Positions 12,801-24,200 of a stretch of DNA of 64,000 nucleotides are shown here, in pieces. Source of the stretch: Branchiostoma floridae (lineage: Eukaryota; Chordata; Leptocardii; Amphioxiformes; Branchiostomatidae); assembly GCF_000003815.2 (NCBI RefSeq), contig NC_049988.1, forward strand, positions 11,118,657 to 11,182,656, written 5' to 3'. Each line of letters begins with the position of its first letter. Position 1 is the stretch's first letter. The translations under genes were made by a program, and so were the position numbers. Below the pieces are notes generated by a model. It was not told the DNA's origin, did not search any database, and saw nothing but the letters and a program-made list of their open reading frames with translations.

Positions 12801-13619
12801 TAGGAATTAAAAGCAAACATCTGTAAACCTTGATTATATTGGGGTGGTTGAACATTCTGCAATATTCTGCTTCTTTCAGCGCCTCAGTCTCATCCTCCTT
12901 GGAATGACATGTGATCCTCTTCAGTGCAAAGAACTTCCCTGATTTCTTGTCTTCTATCAAATCTATGTAAGCATAACCCCTGAAAAGCATAGAAAAATAC
13001 ATCACTTAGACCACATGTAGAATCAGAGAAAGAAAGAAAAAATGGCAATAAACATCCTTACATTGTCTTACCAATCTTTGGATACATGTTTAACCTATCA
13101 TGCCTCAGATTATTATTGGGAGGATCAATTTTAACAGTAGCAATAGTTTTGGGTTTTGTTGTGTGTGTTCACACCCAAGATCTTACTAATAAGATTTGTA
13201 TGAATGTTGTTATTGTGATGCCAAAGAAGCATCGCTCTTTTGGGCAAGCCCACTAGTAGTATTTTGCATGTACTGCAGCATACAGACCGACACCCCCTTC
13301 CTAAAAGTAGTGTGGTATAATCCACAGACAGCTGGTGCATGGTAAACTTATTATCTCAATAAGGGACACCTGTGCCTTGGCACTTATGTTTAGCTTCAAT
13401 TGTTATACTGCATGATAAGCCCAGGGCATTCAAAAATTTACCAAAACTATTTCACGGAGGTATGAGCTATAATGATAGATATTCTATTAATTTATTATGT
13501 GTGTTTGTTTTTACACCAAAATTATAAACTTTGAGTTCTCACCCTTCTCCGATCCTTTCCTGCATGTAGAAGGCCCTGTTGTTGATCGTGACCAGGCCCT
13601 TGCTGCAGTAACAGCCCAT
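9865..13619 (-). CDS. STK16: Serine/threonine kinase 16 (STK16) orthologue, complete
   Basis: Coding exons in translation order: 13543-13619, 12829-12979, 12593-12661, 11880-12022, 11382-11502, 10843-10938, 10473-10603, 9865-9997. They give 921 bp, 306 residues plus TAG; human STK16 is 305 aa. The N terminus MGCYCSKG has Gly2 for myristoylation and Cys3/Cys5 for palmitoylation, matching the family's Golgi membrane anchoring. Kinase landmarks: glycine loop GEGGYAYI (24-31), ATP lysine in FALKR (Lys46), HRDIKPAN catalytic loop (Asp148), DFG (Asp166-Gly168), WRAPEL (198-203). The family autophosphorylates and is tied to secretion and actin dynamics. The donor after exon 5 appears to be GC rather than GT. 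It is divergently arranged with PINX1, separated by 415 bp. A retroelement fragment lies in the intron between exons 3 and 4. Confidence 0.95.
10129..10200. repeat. Short imperfect tandem repeat in an STK16 intron
   Basis: Three to four imperfect copies of a unit resembling CCCCTACACTGTGATTTGGG lie next to each other in the last STK16 intron. A further half unit (CCCCTACACTGTGA) occurs about 180 bp away near 10381. No function is evident. Confidence 0.5.
12085..12380 (+). mobile_element. Retroelement fragment flanked by a 12-bp target-site duplication
   Basis: A 296-bp insertion in the STK16 intron between exons 3 and 4 is bracketed by identical 12-mers CAACTTGTCTAG at 12073-12084 and 12381-12392, the mark of an endonuclease-mediated insertion. 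The right half encodes a hammerhead-ribozyme-like core (separate entry). Such motifs are known in Penelope-like elements, so a truncated Penelope-like copy is the best guess, but no reverse transcriptase or GIY-YIG sequence is present to prove the class. Orientation is given by the ribozyme-like core. Confidence 0.6.
12283..12352 (+). ncRNA. Candidate hammerhead ribozyme (Penelope-like type)
   Basis: The core has CTGACGA (12301-12307) and GAAAC (12326-12330). Between them stem II pairs 12309-12315 with 12319-12325 (seven pairs including one G-U, loop GAG). After the GAA, stem III pairs ACGT (12329-12332) with ATGT (12338-12341), one G-U, followed by A at 12342 as the expected cleavage base (GUA). 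Stem I is weak: three pairs next to the core, a two-base internal loop, then three more. One extra A (12308) between CUGANGA and stem II departs from the consensus. It could be coincidental; no activity is shown. Confidence 0.42.
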
Positions 13620-14034
13620 GGTTGCCAAGAGTCCTCCAGTCCACCCAAGTCCAAATCCCGCCACAGCTGACTCTGTTTATGTTTTGACACGTGTACTTGT
13701 TGGTGGGAGGGGGGCAGACAAAATTACCTCCAACTGTCTATGACTCTTTTGTGGGCTAAACGGCGATGCCTCGTGCAGAAATTTATCCTACCAAGCTGAG
13801 AGGTCCCTTAGATAGTTGTCTTGTAGTCATTCCTCTCATTACTCATGATTTACATAAGAAAAAGCGAAAAGATAAAAAAAAGTTGCGTCTTTTCTTTTCC
13901 CGGAGCCGCCATGTTTATAAGGAATGACGGGTAAATTGGGTCAAAGGTTAAAACTTTTCTTCGCGTGGTCGTGATCGTGGACAGGACTGTCGTCTGAAAA
14001 TTTGTGAAATACGGTGATCTAAACGGAGACAGAG
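13620..14034. promoter_or_regulatory. Bidirectional promoter between STK16 and PINX1
   Basis: The start codons of the two divergent genes are only 415 bp apart, so this stretch must hold both 5' UTRs and transcription starts. It contains GCCGCCATGTT at 13905-13915, the reverse complement of a YY1-type site (AACATGGCGGC), common near start sites of housekeeping genes. No clear TATA box was identified for either direction. A shared control region is inferred from the spacing. Confidence 0.6.
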
Positions 14035-16084
14035 ATGCTTGCTGAGCCGAGACGGCGGCAGAAATGGTCGGCAGATCCACGTGGAGCCTCTTGGAGTAAC
14101 GATGACTCCAAGTTTGGTCAGAAAATGCTGGAGAAAATGGGTTGGCAGAAGGTAGGCATGTTCCTGCACGTGTCTGATGGGGGAGGGGGGCTGAGTTTGT
14201 GCAGAGTTTTTAGCATACATTTGATATTGCCCAATAACATGTACTATGAACACTCACTCACTCATTTATGTATCCTACCACGTCGTTGCAAATTTTCGCA
14301 GTTAGCAAGGGAAGAGGCTGTGATCAGATAGCGAGTTATAGATTTTTCTGAAATATTGTCAATATGGCACAAACTAAAAATTGAAATTATGGGAGATGAA
14401 TCATGTTCCTAATTTGAAATAGGCTTGAAAACTTGAGTATAGGCATAAGCAATAAACATACAGGTAAGCAATAAACATTCATGAAGCTTGAAATTGCATA
14501 ATCATCATCAGTCGACTGGCTTTGTTGGCTTATTGTTACTAAAAGAAAATGTATTAACGTACTCTTGTTCCCTCCCAGGGTAAAGGCCTGGGTGCTAAGG
14601 AGGATGGCATGACCCAACACGTGAAGGCCTCCCTGAAGTTTGACCAGACAGGCCTGGGGTGCAGCGCTGACCAGGCTGATAACTGGATCGCACATCAGGA
14701 GGACTTTGATGCACTGCTGGCTGGTCTGAATGCCAGCCATGGGGCCAGTGGCAGTGGGGAGGTAAGAAGGCTACTTGCATAAGCCCTCTCACAGAGATGC
14801 ATTGCGGTGACAGGAATTCTAGATATGAAAGCAGCTCAGGCACTCGTGGAGAGGGAGCTTTTACTACGCACCAATTAATGGAACACTTCTACAAAGTCTG
14901 CTAGTACAAGGCCAATTATACATTCCCTGCTCTACGCGTTCATCCTGCCCACCATCAATGTAATGCTATGCATTGGCTCTCGCTCCCACAATACCTATAC
15001 TTGGGGGGGGGGGGGGTGTAGTCTTCAACAAAGAAAAGCATAGCATTTTTCTTTGGCCATTTCTGTTCAACTGGGGCTGTTTTTGACGGAGGTTCCACCT
15101 TGTTCTATTTGTTCGATATGGCGTTTGATCGAGATCGGTCCATTGTAAAGTCTGCCTGTTTCAATACATGTAGTAACTTCTAGAAAGTAGAAAAAAAATC
15201 TGCTCATGGCATGAAGATTTACTAAAACATATTCCTTCCAGGCTGAGTCTAACACCAAGACGATTAGCATTGAGGAGAAGTCCAAGTCTTCAAAGAGGAG
15301 AGTTCACTACCACAAGTTCACCAGGGGCAAGGATCTCTCCAGTATGAGTCAGGCTGACTTAGCTTGCATCATGGGTAAGAAAGCCAGCCAATCAGCACCT
15401 GTCACTCCTAACCAATCAGAGCCAGCCACACCCAGGAGCCAATCAGATGCTGAGGATGAGGACAGTGGTGCTTCATGTCCACCACTGGCCAATAATTACG
15501 GAGTAACCACCATCACAAAGTCACAGAGCATACAGGATTATTTTGCACAGAAAATGGCCGAGTTAAAAAAGGCACAGTCAGGTGGAGAGGTTAAAAATCT
15601 AGATGGCAATGATGAAGACAAAAATTCAGAGCCTCAAGTTGAAAGCTCCTCAGAACAGAAGTCAAAGAAAAAGTCCAAAAAGAGAAAATACAAAGAGCAA
15701 GAAGACAACGTCAGTTCAGAAAGTGAGGCAGTAAAAGATAGTACTTCCACCAAAAGGAAGAAGAAGAGAGAACGTAAAGAAGAAAGCAATGATCTGGCTG
15801 AAATGGAAGTCACAAGCCAAGAAGACGGCCAGAAGGAAAAGAAGAAGAAGAAAAGAAAGAAGGAGAAAGAACTTGAAGTTCCTGAGCAGCAACAGGAAAT
15901 TTTCAAGGAAGATGAAGGGAAACCAAAGAAGAAGAAAAAGTCTCGGAAAACTGTAGAGAGATCAGAAGAAGATGATGTGACACAGAGTGAAAGTGTTACG
16001 TTTGAGGCAAGGGAAAAGAGTAGTAGTAAGGACAAAAAGAAGAAAAAGAAAAGTAAGAAGGCAAAAGTGCAAGAAGAGGATTAA
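14035..16084 (+). CDS. PINX1: PINX1 (PIN2/TERF1-interacting telomerase inhibitor 1) orthologue, complete
   Basis: Coding exons 14035-14151, 14579-14761, 15242-16084; total 1143 bp, 380 residues plus TAA. The start MLAEPRRRQKW matches the family N terminus, and the upstream context is in the promoter just described. A G-patch domain spans about residues 22-70 (SNDDSKFGQKMLEKMGWQKG then KGLGA). The block EEKSKSSKRRVHYHKFTRG followed by KDLSSMSQADL is the conserved middle region. TIQ-type wording TKSQSIQDYFAQKMAEL follows in the large third exon. The C-terminal third is a low-complexity Lys/Glu-rich tail with many KKKKK runs, expected to give nucleolar localisation. Known PINX1 binds TERF1 and telomerase, and its yeast relative works in ribosome biogenesis. 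The large terminal exon and Lys-rich tail match the vertebrate protein in style. Confidence in identity is very high. Confidence 0.96.
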
Positions 16085-16629
16085 CTTCTTCACAAAAATG
16101 TCCTGTTATGTCACAAATGTAACTTATGCACATGATTTAGAATTAGATGTACGTGTGCCTCAGTTATACACTGTTGTATCTCAGGGGTAGACTTGTTCGA
16201 CATCTAATGTTTTACTTAGATAATGTAGATAATTGTACCATAGAGAAGGGACCTCTATTTAACTTGTAATGAACTGCAGCATTTTACTATTCTCAACTTA
16301 CAATCAGATAAAGATGTGAAGGACAATTAATTACTTGGAATACAGCATTTTGATAAGTATGTGGCTCCAAAACTATATACTTTTTATCAAATGAACTTCT
16401 TTTGAATCCAGTATACCTAGGCTTTAACAAGTCTACTGAAACACATATTCCACTCTTTTTTACTCAATAGCCCCAAGTACATCAATTTTCTTTACACTGG
16501 AATCTAAGCCCTGGAATAAGAATGAATTGAATGTGTTTCTATGGTGTAAATTCAAAACAAGGGGATGGATGAATGAGGTATTGTGTAATAAACAGACAAC
16601 TCAGAATGAAATAAACTTTTCTTGTATCA

Positions 16630-16830
16630 TGTTTACTTGTCTTACCCATAGTAACCATGGCAGCATCAATCACGATACAAGCACAGTGCAGCCAATTATC
16701 TGTCTTACAAGAGATCATTATTGACTATTCTATATAGCAAAGACAAATCCCTTGTAGACTTTATCTTGTAATGTAAGCTGAGATACTAACAATTGAGGAC
16801 ATGTTCATTGCATGGATTTAATGATGTATT
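16630..16830 (+). repeat. Dispersed repeat, copy 1 (inside probable PINX1 3' UTR)
   Basis: About 200 bp here resemble 24541-24745 at many points in the same order: ACTTGTCTTACCCATAG, GGCAGCATCAA, ATACAAGCACA, CCAATTATCTGTCTTACA, then a more diverged half. The two copies are in the same orientation and lie about 7.9 kb apart. No terminal inverted repeats or reverse transcriptase remnants were found, so the class is unknown. Confidence 0.6.
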
Positions 16831-16920
16831 AATTGAAGACGAAATTGACTGTTTGGGGAATAGTGTTTAAAGAAGAGTCTTAATGAACTTTATGTACCTA
16901 AAATTGATCAACTTACACTG

Positions 16921-16926
16921 AATAAA
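16921..16926 (+). terminator. Polyadenylation signal AATAAA, likely PINX1
   Basis: AATAAA lies 837 bp downstream of the PINX1 stop in sequence without coding potential. Another AATAAA-like site occurs earlier near 16586, so more than one 3' end is possible. Assignment is inference from position. Confidence 0.45.
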
Positions 16927-16939
16927 ATATTTGTATTTA

Positions 16940-18299
16940 GAGCACAGGTCTTGAGCACATGTCATTGTTCTGTGACCAACCCTGTATGTCCCCTATATTG
17001 TTACAACTACATACAAAATGTAAACATAACTTTTCTGTGCAGGTTTTCTATCCCTGTTAAGAAGACTACTTTGAATGAACAATATCATCAAATGATGTTA
17101 TTACTAAAAAGAAACAAACAGGCTACAGAAACACAACAATTACTTTTGCCTTGTTCTAGTAACTTCACATAAATTTTGGATATACACACCTAGCATTTTT
17201 CTTGAGTACACAAATTTGTCTCGGGCCTATTTACACTCATTGTTGCACATATTTCTGAAGCATGTTGTTGGATTTTTAAGAGACTTGTAGAATGTTAAGA
17301 GTGACTATAGTGTACATGTACAATATTGTATCATGACCAGCACAATAAACAAGGCAATGCCCAAAATAGCACTAGTAGTAGCAGCTGCAGTCTTAACCAC
17401 ATTAGATACACCATCAATGGCCCATTTTCAATATAGCACATCAGTATACCATGGCCTATATTGACCAAAGCAGGCCATATATAAGCCATACTCCATTGCA
17501 CCCTTAATAAATAGACATCTGCTCGTTTTTATATTATTTCAGTGATTCAAATAGGGAAAAAAACTTAGAAGTAACTACTCTATAAATACAGGACTGGTAC
17601 AGTAACCACTTCTCAACAATATGCCTCTTAGTGACGCTATCACAATACTATTGCATTACCATACAGAATATGTACATAATCAAATATTATATCTAAAACA
17701 TTGATAGATATATTTTTTTGAAAAAGAAAAGCAAGATAGTGATTATGCTATGCACAGAGGTGCCATTATTTGATTCAACATTCATTGTACCTCAGCACAG
17801 TTTACAACAAACACATTGCACAGTCGCAAACAATTAGTTTTTGACTATAGAGAAATTCACACAAAATATGCAACTCTTACACAAATGAAAAGTTCTCAAA
17901 CAAGTAACCTGTGCAATTCTAAGGATTCTATGCACACACACACTCTTTGTGCCATGATGTACATGTATCTAATAGTATATAGCCGGTATAACCGCCGTTC
18001 GGTGTAACACACCAGCTAATGATGTTCAGACCGTTGCAGAGAAAATTTTTTTGATAGTATACAATAGTATACATGTTCTGTACCTGACAACACTATACAC
18101 AAGTCTTGCTTTTAGCAGCATTAACAGGACACAAAGTTAAAGCTTTGGAAGTCACATCTACGAATAACTGTTTGTCTTACCACTGTGTTACTCTTTCACA
18201 GAAATACACATTGTGTATCAACACTACATAAATACAACAAATGCACCTGGTAGAATTGCATTGACTTGAGCATTTCACAGAAACTAGCTACAAAAACTA
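16940..18299. other. Convergent intergenic region between PINX1 and RUNDC1
   Basis: This A/T-rich stretch separates two genes that point at each other, and should contain the 3' UTR of RUNDC1 (minus strand). No exon, RNA gene or clear transposon ends were seen. Confidence 0.55.
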
Positions 18300-21200
18300 C
18301 TACACCCCTTCCCCAAATGCATCTTTAATGTTCTGGAAATGCCGAATGGCCAGGTCGGTTGGAATACTGAACTTGAATTCCGTGAGTCTGTTGAGAATCT
18401 GGAGTGCTGGGTCAAAGCTTGTTTTGGCAGTGAAGCCCCAGGCCTGGTAGTAACTGCTGATGAGGGGAGCGGTACGCACCACCAGGCGGCACCACGATAC
18501 GATCCGTCCCTGGTTCAGGGCGCAGCACACCCAGGCTTTCCACTCGGAGTCCATGCTTCGCTTCAGCGGGTCGTGGGTGCTCACGATGTCGTGGATGGCA
18601 CTGAGGAGGGTCTGTTTGGCCGTGATGGCCGTCCCGCCGACGATGTCCAGACTGAACGACTCGGAAAGCTTGCGTGCGGGGGAGAGGTTGTACTCGCGCC
18701 CGTGCTTCATCTCGTAGTACTTGACGAGCAGCTCCCATGCGTGCATCTTCCCCGGGGGTGGGGGCTTGCGCTGCTGGAAGCAGAAGAGCGGCATGACGGC
18801 CTGGCTGAGGCTCTTGCTCTGCCCGACCTTCATCAGGCCGTGCTGGAACACATCCCGCAGCGCCGGCGCCAGTTCTCTCCTCACGATGTTCGTGAGCTCA
18901 TCGCGGCCTCGCACTGGGCTCTCCGAGGAGTCGCTGAGGTAGTCGCTGTCATCGGGAACATCGTTCCGCACCTTCGCCATCTCGCAGACGTTTGTGACGG
19001 CTCGGTCCAGCGCCCTCAGCAGTTCGTCAAAGTTGTACTCGCTGTTCCTGTCCTCCGTGGGAATCACGTGGTCGCGGAAGATGTTCCCGCCACAGCCGAA
19101 CTGACTCACGGCAAAGATCTGGAGAACAGTCAGCGCCCGCTTCATGATGGACAGACTGGTCTCACGGATCTTCTTCTGTGCCTCCTGTGTCGTGGCCCTC
19201 AGGCGCGCCTGGCCATCCTGTTTGGAAATCTCCGGACTTCCCGTCACCTTGCCCTTGATTTGTGGAGGAGCATTTCCTGAAAAATACAATCAAACCACAG
19301 TAAAAATCTTTACAATCCAAGTTTATTGCCTTTTATAGTTCCCTATATACACCCCTCCTATTCCACAGGCCTTTCCTTGTCTCACCATTAACGCAGTGAG
19401 TACACCTGTAATTCTAACCCACCCACCGTTTTTGGTCAATACTCTTGACCAGGGTGGGTATACGCCATCTAACCGGACCAACAGGTACACCCCTCCTAAC
19501 CCACCCACCTTTCCTGGTCTCACCATGAACAGGAACATGTACACCCCTCCTAACCCACCCACCTTTCCTGGTCTCACCATGAACAGGATAGGTACACCCT
19601 CCTAACCCACCCACCTTTCCTGGTCTCACCATGAACAGGACAGGTACACCCCTCCTTCTCGTGTCCGACATCTCCCCCGTTCTCTTGAAGAAACTCGATG
19701 AACATCTCTAAGTCTGTGATCTGTGTCTTCAGCTGGTGGATCACCTGTTCTTTCACCTGTCAAGTACAGATATATTATGATAATATGTGTAATACTATAC
19801 AAGTAATGTTTAGGCCTACGTCACATTTCCAAACCAGGACCCGGCCGGTCAGCTATCGGAAATAAACAGTATGATACCAAAGACACCAAAGTACACAAGA
19901 CGTAAATAGAATAGTCATGGGCATTATTTGAATGTATATATATATTTTTACGTAACCACAAACGGCCCTGCTGGGCCCCGGTTTCGAAATGTGACGTCAA
20001 CCTTACTGACTGACTTACATTTCTTGTGAACAATTTAAACTGTTTAGTCCCCATTAAAATTGATATATCGGAAGTTTATTTGCAAGTTCATGCCCGTAGG
20101 CTTATTGCAGAAATAATAAACTAACAACCATGCTGACAGATGACTCCCACAAAATGATTCAAAAATGGATAGACATTAATTTCACATAGAGTCCATTCCA
20201 AGACACCGTGCGGATGTTTGTTGCCATTGTTTAGAATTGATTTTAAAATTTTGTAACTATATGTCTAGGACATTTGATACTTCAGAAATATTTTTAACAC
20301 TGTTTCAACTTTATAAATATTTCCTTGGTCCTGTCAAACTTTTGAAATATTCATGGTGTGGAATTGGATACTTCTAATGGTTTCTAAATAATGATAACAG
20401 CATTCTACCATTATTTACCATTTTCTACCATTTTTTGTAAATGGTTCAGTGGGCTGGGAAGACAGCAATTCACACATCCTTGCAAAGTATGGTTGGGTGC
20501 AATGCAACAATGGCCCAACACAAAGGACCCACTGGTACCCAGCAGTGAAATTTAAAAATATACAGATGCAACAATGGGGCTTACTTTTATGGGGGCAATA
20601 AACTAATTCTACCATTTGGCAAGGTTTACCATTTTTTTGTAAATATTTCTAAAAGTGAAAGAATCCTGCAGATGTTTGAAAATTATTGTAAATAAAGAGA
20701 TTTTTGTGTGATCTCTTTCAAAATGTTTCGAAAGTATTCAAAGGAATTCAAATAGATTCAAAATTCCATATTAATTTTTTGGTAAAAATTATAACTGTTG
20801 GGGCTTAGGCCCACTTTACATTACGTTTTTCGCATTAGCGGGACTGGCGTTAGCGGGGCTGCGTTAGCGGGAGCCCCGTGTAAAGAGAGTTCCCGTTAAC
20901 GTAGTCCCGCTAACGCCAAATTTTCTCCCGTCCACTCCGAAGCGTACGGCCGTAGGCTCAGCGGGAGTCCCCGTCAACGCCAAACTGCGTATAAAGAGAA
21001 CACGTCGGGCTCGCGTTAGCGGGAGTCAGGGTTTAGACGTTTAGCATAAAGCGCGCGCTTATTAGCATATGGCGCGAAAATGGTGAGTACAGATTTGCAA
21101 AACATTGGAGGAAAATTGCCAGCAGCGATCATGTTCATAACGCTGGGTAAGAATACAGCGATAAGAAAACAGTCTCCCGATACTGATAGTTACTTTTTTA

Positions 21201-24200
21201 TATACTAGAAGAATGAATGTCAACCCAAAAATCAACCCGAACTACGCAGAAAAAATAGTTTTCACGGCCTGCTTTTTCCGTAATGGCCACCTACGCAGGC
21301 TCTTACGTCAATCGGGTCTGCAGTCAACCTTCAAAGCAAGCGGGATGTCAGCGAAAAATAGTCTCATTCTCACATTTTTGGACGACCTACTTTTGTACAA
21401 TTTTCGTGGAAGACCTGTAAAAAAATATACAAATTCGATTCCGAATATTTTCTCCTGCAATACATCGTTACGTTGTACCAAGGAGCTTATATAAGCTCCT
21501 TGGTTGTACCGAAACCAGAAGCCGCTATCTCTGCAAATTTTGTATAAAGTAATCCCATTACGCGTCTCCGATTGGCCGTTGCTATGACAGTGGTGGCCGT
21601 TGCTATGACATTGGTGGGGAAATTCCCGCCACATGAACTGCTGGCAGCTTGAGTTTTTACGTACGAGGTAGTTATTATATCTGCAGGAATTGTGCGTATA
21701 TTAACGGTTATTTCAGTACGTAGCCATAATTTAGCAGGTCATCACTGAAAGAAAGGGATCTTCTATCAAACAGTTCGCTTTGAAAGGGTTTTTAAGTGCT
21801 TTTTTATCGAAAATTTTGTGGTCGAAGTTACCGGAAGTGTCAGCGAAACAATAACGTAGCCGGGGACTTGTATTTCTCATGCAAGTCACGTATTTGAATT
21901 TTCAATCACTTGGTAGCGGTACGCAAACAAAAAATTAACGTTTGTTCAATATAACAACGTGCAGCTAAAAAGAACTGCGATCTTTACGGGTCATGCGGGT
22001 AGACTTTCACCAAGATTTTACATTCCACCGCGCGCCGCGGGTGTCCTGTCAGATTTCCGGGCGGTGTGTCTAAAGAGGTGCCGATAGCGGCGTCCCGATA
22101 ACGGGAAATTTACCGCTAACGCTAAAAGCGTAATGTAAAGTGGGCCTTAGACATTCTTTTATTCAAAACAATTCCAACTTATTACAATTATTGTCTAAAA
22201 ACTATCATGGTGTCTCGGAATGGACTCTATACACAACAAGTCAAAATGATACCCTATATATATATATCTTTATAATTTTTTAAAATACTGTACCTTGGCA
22301 GGGTTGACAATTTCCCCCACGGCGTTGTCCACCCTGTGCCGTAGCTCCTCTGTGGACAGTTTGTCCAGCCCGTCGATGTCCAGGTCCATCTTACTGGTCA
22401 GTTGGTCAATGATGACCTTCTGTTTCTCCTGCATGACAGCTGTGGGCATGTCGATGGCTCCCTCCTTGTACGCAAAGTCTTCTAAATCTTCCAGTTGGTT
22501 CTGTGGGAACAACAGATCGGGATAAAGTATGGTTAGCGTATACATGTATACAAACTAAGTAAACATTTCTGTGTCTGTATAGCCAGTACAACCATGTTTA
22601 GTGTAACACACAAAACTCTTGTTATATTATAATACTGAATGACCCGTTATACAGTTGCATGCAAAATTATTTACCCCCCCTCACATTTTGGATATTTTGG
22701 CAAAATGAGGAGCAATACAACTGCACAATACTATAAAAATCATATCAGGGATAGTTTATTACAATTCAGCTCCAGATCAAAACTCAAGATTTCTTCCATG
22801 ATACATTATATAGTAAATCTCAACTTTTACATTGCTGCTACTCACAAAAAAAAAACAATTATGAACTGTTACACAAATTCACGTATCACGTAATTGTTCA
22901 TCCTCGCAATTGTTGATGTGCTGCTCTAGTAAAACCCGTTCTTAGAAGAAGCAATTAACAATCATGCGTGATTAGCATGATGTATAACCCTACTAATGAG
23001 GACTCAGGAGCTTTGAAGCTAACGATTTACCTTGTAAAAGCACGTCTAATAAACACCCTTGGGAGGTTTACCTCAACTCATACTGAATAGCTAAGGAAGT
23101 CAAGACAAGCAAATCAACAACTATTACAGTGCAAGTTATATTGGACTTATACATGGATGATTTTTTTTATCACTCATTCATTTTTATCAGTCACTGTTGT
23201 ATAATTCTTGTACTGTTGATCTAGTATTTTTTCTATTTTTTCACAACTGTTCAAACCAATATGATTCAATATGCCTTACATTGTTAGGGCTCCTTACGGA
23301 CACAATTGATTTCGTAGCTATGTGCATGGGGATCATGGGTTAAAGGTTCTATTTACTTTACTACACAAGCTTTCAGGCACCAGGATACATTTAGAAGGGT
23401 AGAGAGACTATCCTGGCTTTACTGTATTGTATGTGAGAAGTCCTGTGTGACCACCTACAGCTGTGTACATACTTCGGGCCCCATTTCTCTTACAAATGGT
23501 CCAACTATGGCATTGAGGTACATGTTGTATAAGTGGGTCATTGAAAGCCATTGCATAAAGAATGTTTATACTAGGTATTCAAACCAGCATTAAGATAATA
23601 AGGTATAACTTGTTTTGTGTAAAGATTTCTAGCCTGGTATCCAACCGTAATTGCGGAGAGGAGAGAAGAGACTCAGGAGCTATATATTACGGCTGGATAC
23701 CAGGCTGGATCAAAAGATTAAAATAGCCATACGTGATATATAATATTTTTTTATGGCATAGTTGTAAAAACTTCAGATGGATTCATAAGAAATCTGGCAA
23801 TGTTGACATTTTTAGTAGTCCAACCATATACCTACCATTACAATCCTACGTCAACAGTTTCAATCTGTATTCAGTGTACACAATCAACCATCACTTGAGA
23901 GCAGCAGTGACATAATGGCCATACGTCAGCACTGACATTTGAAAGGAATCCTATGGCATTGCCAATATTATATAAGGGCTGGATATTTATCCACGAATAA
24001 AACCATAATCCCTTTTTGTGGGCCAGATTACGTCAACGGACGTTTACATACGTCATCAGAGGACATTTTTGACAGAAATATTTTTGAAACCAGGAAAGCT
24101 GCCATAAAACCTTGATGGCAAAATCTAAGCTTGCATTTAGTACTAGACGTGTTTGTGGAGTAATCATACTAAAACAAGTTCTTCATAAAGTTTTGGCTAT

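Larger units (their letters stand above)
20189..22227 (+). mobile_element. Non-autonomous Tc1/mariner-type element, interrupted by a nested transposon
   Basis: The ends are near-perfect terminal inverted repeats: GAGTCCATTCCAAGACACC on the left and its complement on the right with one mismatch, each flanked by TA (20187-20188 and 22228-22229). An intact copy of the same family lies at 47720-48415 (696 bp). After removing the nested insertion and one TTA duplication, this copy is 697 bp. No transposase is encoded. It lies in the RUNDC1 intron between exons 3 and 4. Confidence 0.88.

Noticed and set aside
15634-16035. Long minus-strand open frame opposite PINX1 exon 3 (Ser/Phe-rich)
   Set aside because: It is the mirror of the Lys/Glu-rich PINX1 tail; low complexity explains the open frame.
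18339-19280. 313-residue plus-strand open frame opposite the RUNDC1 last exon
   Set aside because: The minus strand encodes the clearly recognisable RUN-domain protein; the opposite frame has no known motif and arises from GC-rich codon use.
21213-21494. 93-residue frame inside the Harbinger-type element
   Set aside because: No transposase or Myb motif; it ends within the 28-bp palindrome and is probably accidental.
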